This document shows, one piece after another, positions 1-6,096 of a DNA stretch of 12,027 nucleotides (its first letter is position 1; every line of letters starts with the position of its first letter). The notes under the pieces were generated by a model, which saw only the letters and a program-made list of their open reading frames with translations, was not told the DNA's origin and ran no database searches. The position numbers were made by a program, and so were the translations under genes. This DNA comes from Actinomycetes bacterium (lineage in GTDB: Bacteria; Actinomycetota; Acidimicrobiia; Acidimicrobiales; RAAP-2): positions 1-12,027 of the forward strand of contig JAJYZN010000077.1 in the NCBI GenBank assembly GCA_021799915.1, read 5' to 3'.

Positions 1-1
1 G

Positions 2-1222
2 TCCGATGTCGCCGGTCTGGCCGGCGCGGTGTCGGGGTGGTACCGGGTCTCAGCGCGCGCTGACGACGTCGCGGCCGACGCAGCTGACGCGGTGGCCGCA
101 GCCTACGGCCCTCCAGGACAAGTCGCCACGTTGGTCCTCCCCGCGGACGTGTCGTGGTCCGAGTCGGCTCAGGGACCCGTTGCACCACACCCGATACCGG
201 TGGCATCAAGCACGCCTGCGTCGTCGGTAGATGCCGTAGCCAAAGTCTTGAAATCGGGTGAGCCGGCGGTCCTGTTGGTCGGCGGCACGGCACTGCGCCG
301 GCGCGGGCTGGTGGCTGCCGGCCGAGTGTGTGCCGCTACCGGGACGAAGCTCCTCGGAGAGACTTTCCCCGCTTGTCTCGAACGCGGTGCAGGTCTGCCA
401 CCGCTCGAGCGGCTCGGGTACTTCGCAGAGTTCATGGAAGCCCAGCTTGCCGGCGCTCGTCATCTGGTGATCGTCGGAACCCACTCCCCTGTCTCGTTCT
501 TCGCATATCCGGGGAAGGCCAGCGACCTCGTACCCGACGGGTGCCAAGTGCACGTGCTGGCGACCTTGTGCGAGGACGCTCCCGGCGCGCTCGAAGCGCT
601 CGCCGATGCCGTGGGCGCACCGAGCGATGCCGCGCCCCTCGCAGCCTCAGAGCGCCCGGCACGCCCCGAGGGAGCACTCACCATGGAGTCATTCGCTGCC
701 GCTGTCGGGGCGCTGCTCCCTGAAGAGGCGATCGTCGTCGACGAGTCGAACACGGGAGGGCTCTTCGTCCCCGGGGCAACCGCCGGTGCTCCCCGTCATG
801 AATGGCTCACCCTGGCCGGCGGGGCGATCGGTCAGGGCCTCCCGGTCGCGACCGGTGCGGCCGTCGCCGCACCCGATCGGCCTGTCCTGTGCCTCGAGGC
901 CGACGGCAGCGCCATGTACACCCTCCAGGCGCTGTGGACCCAGGCGCGCGAGGCTTCGAACGTGACCACGGTGATCCTGGCGAACCACTCCTACGCGATC
1001 TTGAACCTGGAGCTCTCGCGGGTCGGGGCCTCGGCAGGGGGTCCGAAGGCCGCGGACATGCTGGACCTCACTCGCCCGACCTTGGACTTCGTCGCATTGG
1101 CGCGTGGGATGGGAGTCCCAGCGGCGAGAGCCACCACCGCCACAGAGCTCGTCGTCGAGCTGGAGCGGGCACTGGCCGAGCCAGGGCCCTCGCTTGTCGA
1201 GGCGACGCTTCCCGGTCTCTGA
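2..1222 (+). CDS. TPP-dependent acetolactate synthase large subunit-like enzyme (3' part)
   Basis: The reading frame is open from the window edge, so the true start lies upstream. About 406 codons are visible, which lacks roughly the first 110 residues (most of the N-terminal pyrimidine-binding domain) compared with the ~515-residue IlvX-like family. The visible part covers the middle domain and the C-terminal TPP/Mg-binding domain. The latter shows ADGSAMYTLQALWTQAR at about 899-949, followed by the AN of ILANHSYAIL (Asn codon 983-985), matching the GDG-x(n)-N thiamine diphosphate motif. The first Gly of GDG is Ala here. The motif and the following SYAILNLELSRVGA segment resemble actinobacterial IlvX-like proteins, usually annotated as acetolactate synthase but of uncertain substrate; a decarboxylase of the MdlC/benzoylformate type is an alternative. 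The catalytic Glu of this superfamily would lie upstream and cannot be checked. It converges on the sulfatase gene. Confidence 0.85.
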   Translation, partial: SDVAGLAGAVSGWYRVSARADDVAADAADAVAAAYGPPGQVATLVLPADVSWSESAQGPVAPHPIPVASSTPASSVDAVAKVLKSGEPAVLLVGGTALRRRGLVAAGRVCAATGTKLLGETFPACLERGAGLPPLERLGYFAEFMEAQLAGARHLVIVGTHSPVSFFAYPGKASDLVPDGCQVHVLATLCEDAPGALEALADAVGAPSDAAPLAASERPARPEGALTMESFAAAVGALLPEEAIVVDESNTGGLFVPGATAGAPRHEWLTLAGGAIGQGLPVATGAAVAAPDRPVLCLEADGSAMYTLQALWTQAREASNVTTVILANHSYAILNLELSRVGASAGGPKAADMLDLTRPTLDFVALARGMGVPAARATTATELVVELERALAEPGPSLVEATLPGL

Positions 1223-1243
1223 GCACGCGCGTCGTCAGTATTT

Positions 1244-1318
1244 GCGGGTCCCCCGCTCCCTGGACCGGTCCCAGTCGCCTCACATCCGAGTCCGCGTCCA
1301 AGTCCTCAAAGGTTGAGG
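1244..1318. terminator. Possible termination region between convergent genes
   Basis: Between the stop of the TPP enzyme (1222) and the stop of the sulfatase (1306) there are two small perfect hairpins and one palindrome. GCGGG/CCCGC (1244-1256) has a 3-nt loop, GGACCGGTCC is a palindrome at 1262-1271, and CCTCAA/TTGAGG (1304-1318) has a 3-nt loop and contains the sulfatase stop codon. None is followed by a clear U-tract, so a role in bidirectional termination is only suggested by position. Confidence 0.3.
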
Positions 1319-2835
1319 CCCACCACCTGTTTGGCCTGGTACGGCGGAGCGAAGCTCATCAAGTGATCGCGGACCCCCCTCGTCAACGCATCGATGTAGA
1401 CGAGTTTCCTGATCATGTAGGAATGCTGCTCTTTGGGGTCCAAGTACAGGTTGTAGACCCGACCATAGGGGTAGCGCTGCACGACGCCGGTGAAACCCCC
1501 GGAGCCGTGCAGATCGTTCCCGTCATCGGAGATCGAGTTCATGACGAACTTGTACTCCCCAACCCGAAGCGCTGAGAAGAGCTGCCCGAGCCAGTAGTAC
1601 TGGAATTTCCGCTGGGAGAGCCCTTGCTCGGTGAGGAGGAAGGCCGACTGGTCGATCCCGTCGATATACCGGTCGTCGGGCACCAGAGGGCTCACACCGG
1701 CAAGGGGGAGCACGGTGGGCAGGATATCGGTGAACGAGAGGAGGCCGTCCGACTCACCTCCGGCAGGGATCACACCCGGCCAGGCGAAGATCCCCGGCAC
1801 CCGCACCCCCCCCTCCCACGTCGAACCCTTCGCGCACCGAAACGGGGTGTAGGCAGCATCAGGCCAGGTCTCCATCTCCGGACCGTTGTCCGACGAGACG
1901 AAGACGAGCGTGTCCTCGAGCTGCCCGGTGGCCTTGAGGGTCTGGAGCAGGCGATCGACGACGGTATCCAACTCCACGAGCGTGTCCTTGTAGGGATGGC
2001 GAGCGGGCGACGATCCCAAGAAGCGCTCGTGGGGATAGTTGTCGAAGTGGGCGCCGCGGGTGCAGTGGTAGAGAAACCATGGCTCGTCCCGACCAGCCAT
2101 TCTCCGGAGAAACTCGACTGAATAGTCGGTCCACATGTCGTCCAGACGCGAAAGCACCGGGATGGTCACTTCCATGACGTTCTCGGGCTCTCCACCTTTC
2201 GAAGAATGTACGAAGCAGGTATTGAAGGGCATGTTCTTGACCCACTCCGTCCGCGCTTGCGAGTAGACCACCTCGGGAAAGAAGTACGGATCCCTCCACT
2301 CGGTGTACATATCCGACACCGAGAGGAACCCGTAGAAATCGTCGAACCCACAGTGCTGGGGCTGAGACGCCAGTGCTTCGCCCAGATGCCACTTCCCTAC
2401 CGCCTGGGTGATGTAGCCAGCTTCTGACAGCAGGTAGGCGAGCGTTCGCTCGCTCTCGAGGCCACCTTGCTCGCCGTACATCGGAGGCCGCTGCAGACCA
2501 TGACGCATTGGCAGCCTCCCGGTGAGCAGACTGGCTCGAGACGGCGTGCATGACGGTTCCGAGTAGCACGACGTCAGTCGCAAACCGCTGCGGGCGAGGC
2601 GGTCAATGGCCGGCGTGGGCGCACCGACTGCCACTCCCCCTCCGTAGCAGCCGAAATCTCCCCAGCCGACATCGTCCATGAGCACGAAGAGAACATTGGG
2701 CCGGCGACCGTGGGCAGCGGTGTAGGCCCCGATGACGCTCTCTGCTCGGTTGACTTGCTCTTCGTGGACGAACGCCGGCTCGCGATTCGCTGCCGTTCGG
2801 GGGGCCTCAGTGACAATCGGATCGAATGTAAGCAC
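1306..2835 (-). CDS. Sulfatase (arylsulfatase A-like, formylglycine-dependent)
   Basis: This 509-residue protein of the type I sulfatase/alkaline phosphatase superfamily hydrolyses sulfate esters; its substrate cannot be read from sequence. Visible motifs are the metal-binding pair in MDDVGWGDFG (Asp54/Asp55), the core signature CTPSRASLLTGR with Cys96 as the residue expected to be oxidised to formylglycine and Arg100 beside it, the second signature GKWHLG (147-152), and SSDNGPE with Asp316/Asn317 completing the metal site. The C-terminal NLYLDPKEQHSY is also typical. No signal peptide or membrane segment is visible before residue 45, so a cytoplasmic enzyme is likely. The GTG at 2833-2835 is the most upstream start and has no clear Shine-Dalgarno; residues 1-44 look non-conserved, so the true start is uncertain. 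It lies 104 bp downstream of xthA on the same strand. Activity would need a formylglycine-generating enzyme encoded elsewhere. Confidence 0.92.
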   Translation of the reverse strand: MLTFDPIVTEAPRTAANREPAFVHEEQVNRAESVIGAYTAAHGRRPNVLFVLMDDVGWGDFGCYGGGVAVGAPTPAIDRLARSGLRLTSCYSEPSCTPSRASLLTGRLPMRHGLQRPPMYGEQGGLESERTLAYLLSEAGYITQAVGKWHLGEALASQPQHCGFDDFYGFLSVSDMYTEWRDPYFFPEVVYSQARTEWVKNMPFNTCFVHSSKGGEPENVMEVTIPVLSRLDDMWTDYSVEFLRRMAGRDEPWFLYHCTRGAHFDNYPHERFLGSSPARHPYKDTLVELDTVVDRLLQTLKATGQLEDTLVFVSSDNGPEMETWPDAAYTPFRCAKGSTWEGGVRVPGIFAWPGVIPAGGESDGLLSFTDILPTVLPLAGVSPLVPDDRYIDGIDQSAFLLTEQGLSQRKFQYYWLGQLFSALRVGEYKFVMNSISDDGNDLHGSGGFTGVVQRYPYGRVYNLYLDPKEQHSYMIRKLVYIDALTRGVRDHLMSFAPPYQAKQVVGLNL

Positions 2836-2898
2836 CGGCCGACCGTAACGACTGGTGCTGCGCTCGTCAATCGGGCGGGGCGAGGGGTGGCGACGTGG

Positions 2899-2914
2899 CG
2901 AGCTCGATAGCTCG
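2899..2914. other. Small inverted repeat between xthA and the sulfatase gene
   Basis: CGAGCT and AGCTCG form a perfect 6-bp stem with a 4-nt loop inside the 104-bp gap between the xthA stop and the sulfatase start. It could weaken read-through or be fortuitous. There is no U-run. This gap is the widest within the minus-strand cluster, so the sulfatase may be partly uncoupled from the genes upstream. Confidence 0.25.
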
Positions 2915-2939
2915 ACGCTGCAAATACGGCCGAGGTGCT

Positions 2940-3752
2940 TCAGCCACTCTGGGTCTTCACGCCTTCATGGGGTTCGGCGAGATCGATCACCACCGCCGTG
3001 TGGTCCGATGGCTTGTTGCCCTGTGGGCTCTTCTTGCGGGCATCGCGATCGATCTCAGCCGACGTACAGCGCTCGGCCAGGCGCCGGGTGAGGAGAACGA
3101 GGTCGATCCGCATGCCGCGACCTTTGTGAAAGGCACCATCGCGGTAGTCCCACCAGCTGAACAGTCCCCCCTCGGGATGTCGCGTGTGGAAGATATCCAC
3201 CAGCCCCCATGCCTCGATCGACGCAAGTGCTCTCCGTTCAACCGGGCTCACATGCGTCATCCCGGCGAGCTCGGACGGGTCCCAGACGTCCGAGTCGAAA
3301 GGAGCAACGTTGAAGTCGCCGCACACTGCAACGTCGTCTTCCGGCTTGCAGGTTCTTTCCAGGTACGACTCGAGTTGAGCCAGCCATTCCAGTTTGTAGA
3401 CGAAATGCGCGCTGTCCAGACTGCGTCCGTTTGGGACAGAGACCGAGTGGATGCGTACACCTCCACAGGTGGCCGCCACGATGCGGCACCCGTGCTCATC
3501 AATATCCGGACCGAACCCGGGCACCACTTCCTCCAAGCCCACCCGGCTCACGATGGCTACGCCGTTCCATCGACCATCACCGTGATGCGCCGATTGATAC
3601 CCGAGCTCTTCGAAAGCTGCCGCGGGAAATGCGGCATCGGTCTGCTTGGTCTCCTGAAGGCACAGAACGTCAGGAGCAGCCTCCTGCATCCACTCCAGGA
3701 CCAGGGGCAATCGGGCCCCGAGCGAATTCACGTTCCACGTGACCAGGCGCAT
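2940..3752 (-). CDS. xthA: Exodeoxyribonuclease III / AP endonuclease
   Basis: This 270-residue member of the EEP nuclease family cleaves DNA 5' of abasic sites and acts as a 3'-5' exonuclease/3'-phosphatase in base excision repair. It is full length for the family. Visible active-site motifs are TWNVNS (Asn7), LQETK (Glu34, metal ligand), GDFN (Asp146, Asn148), GMRIDLVL (Asp217) and KPSDHTAV (Asp250, His251). An odd point is that the position matching the conserved active-site Tyr (E. coli Tyr109, human APE1 Tyr171, usually YVPNG or YFPQG) is Ser105 in SVPNGR. The ATG at 3750-3752 is preceded by GAGG 8 nt upstream, a good ribosome-binding site. Only 18 bp separate it from the fabZ stop, so co-transcription is likely. 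Confidence 0.95.
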   Translation of the reverse strand: MRLVTWNVNSLGARLPLVLEWMQEAAPDVLCLQETKQTDAAFPAAAFEELGYQSAHHGDGRWNGVAIVSRVGLEEVVPGFGPDIDEHGCRIVAATCGGVRIHSVSVPNGRSLDSAHFVYKLEWLAQLESYLERTCKPEDDVAVCGDFNVAPFDSDVWDPSELAGMTHVSPVERRALASIEAWGLVDIFHTRHPEGGLFSWWDYRDGAFHKGRGMRIDLVLLTRRLAERCTSAEIDRDARKKSPQGNKPSDHTAVVIDLAEPHEGVKTQSG

Positions 3753-3770
3753 CAGCTCTGCCTCACAAGC

Positions 3771-4283
3771 TCAGGGACGCAGATCGACCAGAACGAACAT
3801 CAGGTCTACCTCGCACGCCGTCTCGTTCGCGACGTGGGCACGGCCATGCCCCTTCCCAGCACGCGCAGAGAGCCGATCCAGTGATACTTCCAGTTCGAGG
3901 ACCTCGCCGGGCAGCACTTGGCGGCGGAAACGGGCTTTCTCGATGCCTCCGAACAACGGGAGCCGACCAGCGAAGCGTTCATCCGCGAGGACGGCAATCC
4001 CTCCGAGTTGTGCCAAGGACTCGACCATGAGCACCCCAGGGAGGGTAGGACGACCGGGAAAGTGCCCGGCAAAGAACGGTTCGTCGCCGGTGAGACGCCA
4101 GAGCCCCACAGCATGGCGCCCAGGTTCTACTGAGACAACCTCGCTGACGAACAGGAACGGGTCCCGGTGAGGAAGCAGGTCGATCGGGTCCACCGATCCG
4201 CAGGCTAGCGGACCGACACGTCCACTGGAACCCACGAGCACCCGTCTGGAACTCAGCGGCACTTGTCTGGAACTCACCGGCAC
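3771..4283 (-). CDS. fabZ: 3-hydroxyacyl-ACP dehydratase, FabZ-type
   Basis: This hot-dog fold dehydratase removes water from (3R)-hydroxyacyl-ACP in the type II fatty-acid elongation cycle. Diagnostic motifs are LLPHRDPFLFV (36-46), AGHFPGRPTLPGVLMVESLAQ (72-92, with His74 and Glu88 as the catalytic pair) and GGIEKARFRRQVLPGE, a FabZ-typical strand. From the LPHR motif onward it has normal FabZ length. The longest frame (170 codons) starts at GTG 4283 and carries about 30 extra residues, mostly encoded by three 21-bp tandem repeats, each opening with an in-frame GTG. A fourth GTG at 4193 (VDPIDLLPHR) would give a typical ~140-residue protein. None of these starts has a convincing Shine-Dalgarno, so the start is unresolved. 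It lies 27 bp after the NYN gene and 18 bp before xthA. Confidence 0.92.
   Translation of the reverse strand: MPVSSRQVPLSSRRVLVGSSGRVGPLACGSVDPIDLLPHRDPFLFVSEVVSVEPGRHAVGLWRLTGDEPFFAGHFPGRPTLPGVLMVESLAQLGGIAVLADERFAGRLPLFGGIEKARFRRQVLPGEVLELEVSLDRLSARAGKGHGRAHVANETACEVDLMFVLVDLRP
4221..4283 (-). repeat. Three tandem 21-bp repeats at the 5' end of fabZ
   Basis: The units are 4283-4263, 4262-4242 and 4241-4221. The first two match at 18 of 21 positions; the third matches the second at 14 of 21. Read on the minus strand they begin GTGCCGGTGAGTTCC, GTGCCGCTGAGTTCC and GTGCTCGTGGGTTCC, encoding VPVSSRQ-, VPLSSRR- and VLVGSSG-like heptads. Each unit supplies a possible GTG start codon in the fabZ frame. 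Confidence 0.85.
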
Positions 4284-4287
4284 CCGT

Positions 4288-4307
4288 GCTGCAGGCTCGG
4301 CTGCAGC
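4288..4307. promoter_or_regulatory. Perfect 7-bp stem-loop in the NYN-fabZ junction
   Basis: GCTGCAG and CTGCAGC flank a 6-nt loop, within the 27 bp between the NYN stop (4311) and the first fabZ GTG (4283). It sits where a ribosome-binding site for the longest fabZ start would be, so it could affect fabZ initiation or mark a processing site. The function is inferred from position only. Confidence 0.35.
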
Positions 4308-4310
4308 GGT

Positions 4311-6059
4311 TCAGCGATCTGCCCCAACCGCCCCTGGAACTGCGAGATCGGCCATACGCCGGGCCGGGTCGATGCCCACCAAGATGAACGGGCGCCGTTC
4401 CCCCCTACGGAGGACCTCACGTGCTTTCGTGGGTGGGGGATCAGCCATGGCGTTCAGCGACACATAGCACGAGAGCTGACCGCCTTCGGGCAGCTCGACT
4501 TGCACGATTGCTCCATGGGAGGTGTAGGCGGCCACCTCTCCTTCCACCTCACTTCCCACCGGATAGGCCGCAACGAAGCTGATGAACGACAGTGCGTCGT
4601 TGGAAGCAGACGCTGGAGTGCTCTGCGCACGGCGCAGCCGCGGTTCGGAAGTCGTCTCGATAGTCGAAGATGCGTGCTTTGAAGAGCGCTTCGGTGACTT
4701 TTTCGAGACGTTCACCCCCTCCATCCTGGCTACTTGCTCAGGCGTAGCTGCGGTGGCCTTCCCGCTCGCCTTTCCACTCTTTTTCTCGTTCCCCTTCTCC
4801 CCGGCCTTCGCTGCTACAGCCTTGCTCGCCTTCATCGGCGCTGCTTTCACAACCGCTTTCTTGGCAGCCTTCTTGACAGGGGCCCCAGCGGCCTTCACGG
4901 GTGTCTTCTCGGCAACGGCCTTGGTCACTTTCTTGCGCACGGTTTTCGGAGCCGCGTCCTTGGCCGCCTTCTTGGCCGATTTCTCGGTCGTGACCGCGGT
5001 CGCCTTCTTGGCCGATTTCTCGGTCGTGGCCGCGGTCGCCTTCCCAGGCGTCTTTCCGGGCGTCTTCGCACCAACGGCCTTGGCCGCCTTCCCAGGCGTC
5101 TTTGCGGTCGCCTTCGCACCAACGGCCTTGGCCGCCTTCTTCACGACGGCGTTCGCAGGCGCTTTCTTGGCCACCTTCTTGGTCGCCTTCTCGGGCGTGC
5201 CGCTGGCCGACTTCCTGACGTCCGTGCGAATGGCCGAGGAGTGGTGAGTCGTACCGGTCGCCTCCCAGACGTCACCGACCTTGGGAATGGAGCCATCTGG
5301 TTTGCGGGCCGAACGGAGAACAGCAATTCTCTTGGCAGCCTTCGCGAGCTCAGCGCCGGTCGCGAGCTCAGCGCCGGTCGCGAGCTCGGCGCCGGTCGCG
5401 AGCTCAGCGCCGTGGGCCCTGCCGGCAACATGCGAGCCTCGGCTTCGAGCGCTCCTCGCCTTGCCGGACGAGATGCGGCTCTTCGGACCGCGGACCGGTA
5501 TCCGTGGGGTGAAGATCCACCCGACCCCTGGAACCGGCTTTCCCCCCACCAGTCGACCCTCGTCGAAGAGCCACGGGTGCTCGCCGTGGAATTCCTGGAA
5601 CGAGTCGTTCGACAACACGGTCGCGCCGGTCCGCTCGGCGATCCGCAGCACGAAGGCATCGCCGCGCCCGATCGCCCCGGCCGGAGGGGAGACGACTTCT
5701 CCGTGTAGCTCGGCCTCAGCGAGCTGTGCTCGTTCGTCCTCGGGGATCCGGTGCTCGAACGACGCATCCACGACGACCACGATCTGGGCATCGGGATTCT
5801 CCTCGGCATAGGCCGTGACGGCCTCGTCGAGCTGACGGAGGCTCGGCAGGCTTCGACCCTCGGTTGCCAAGTTCGAGCCATCGACGACAACGTGGCGAGT
5901 TGCGACCGGTGGATCGGAGAGCACGACCCCGAGAGCTTCGGCAGATCCTTCGCCACTCGCCGCGCCAACACCCTCGCCCACTTCAAATGGCGTGTCGAGG
6001 TCTGCCATGGGGATCGGGACGGGCTCCGGCCAGAGCGCCGGGTCAGAGTCCTGGCTCAC
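4311..6059 (-). CDS. NYN-domain (PIN-like) ribonuclease with H1-like Lys/Ala tail and S1-like C-terminus
   Basis: With the GTG at 6057-6059 as start (38 bp after the kgd stop) the protein has 582 residues. Residues about 56-190 form a NYN/Zc3h12a-like PIN-type RNase domain: VVVDGSN (Asp60), VVVVDASFEH (Asp98), GRGDAF (Asp134) and LSNDSFQEF (Asp152) give the acidic residues expected to bind metal, followed by a typical VGWIFTPRIPV end. Residues 217-239 are GAELAT repeats. Residues about 282-461 are a Lys/Ala/Pro-rich, low-complexity tail with KKAAKA- and EKSAKKA-type units like histone H1 or bacterial Hc1/HupB tails. Residues about 489-574 (VGSEVEGEVAAYTSHGAIVQV ... FILVGIDPARRMADL) look like a divergent S1/OB RNA-binding domain. 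A metal-dependent RNase tethered to nucleic acid is inferred. The frame stays open to an upstream GTG/ATG near 6191 inside kgd; ATG 6008 is a further alternative start. Confidence 0.82.
   Translation of the reverse strand: MSQDSDPALWPEPVPIPMADLDTPFEVGEGVGAASGEGSAEALGVVLSDPPVATRHVVVDGSNLATEGRSLPSLRQLDEAVTAYAEENPDAQIVVVVDASFEHRIPEDERAQLAEAELHGEVVSPPAGAIGRGDAFVLRIAERTGATVLSNDSFQEFHGEHPWLFDEGRLVGGKPVPGVGWIFTPRIPVRGPKSRISSGKARSARSRGSHVAGRAHGAELATGAELATGAELATGAELAKAAKRIAVLRSARKPDGSIPKVGDVWEATGTTHHSSAIRTDVRKSASGTPEKATKKVAKKAPANAVVKKAAKAVGAKATAKTPGKAAKAVGAKTPGKTPGKATAATTEKSAKKATAVTTEKSAKKAAKDAAPKTVRKKVTKAVAEKTPVKAAGAPVKKAAKKAVVKAAPMKASKAVAAKAGEKGNEKKSGKASGKATAATPEQVARMEGVNVSKKSPKRSSKHASSTIETTSEPRLRRAQSTPASASNDALSFISFVAAYPVGSEVEGEVAAYTSHGAIVQVELPEGGQLSCYVSLNAMADPPPTKAREVLRRGERRPFILVGIDPARRMADLAVPGAVGADR
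4966..5037 (-). repeat. Two tandem 36-bp repeats in the H1-like tail
   Basis: The units 4966-5001 and 5002-5037 differ at one base. On the minus strand they encode a 12-residue TEKSAKKATAVT-like unit. They lie inside the Lys-rich tail of the NYN protein; near-identity suggests recent duplication rather than selection on amino acids alone. Confidence 0.85.
5343..5411 (-). repeat. 18-bp tandem repeat (about 3.8 copies) encoding GAELAT
   Basis: On the plus strand the unit CGCGAGCTCAGCGCCGGT repeats at 5343, 5361, 5379 and 5397, with one internal substitution (A to G) in the third copy. It encodes GAELAT repeats between the NYN domain and the Lys-rich tail. Confidence 0.9.
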
Positions 6060-6096
6060 TGTGATGTGCCGCCAGGTAGTCGGCTGGCAGTGAGGT

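Noticed and set aside
802..1575. Plus-strand 257-codon frame crossing the end of the TPP gene into the sulfatase
   Set aside because: It overlaps two well-supported genes in wrong frames and shows Arg/Gly-rich out-of-frame composition.
4582..5247. Plus-strand frame rich in Ala/Phe/Leu that resembles a membrane protein
   Set aside because: It is the antisense of the Lys/Ala-rich tail of the NYN protein; AAG and GCC codons read backwards give Leu/Phe/Ala-rich pseudo-helices. There is no start context or family match.
4966..5411. Possible CRISPR array because of regular repeats
   Set aside because: The repeats are direct tandem copies without unique spacers and lie in frame within a protein.
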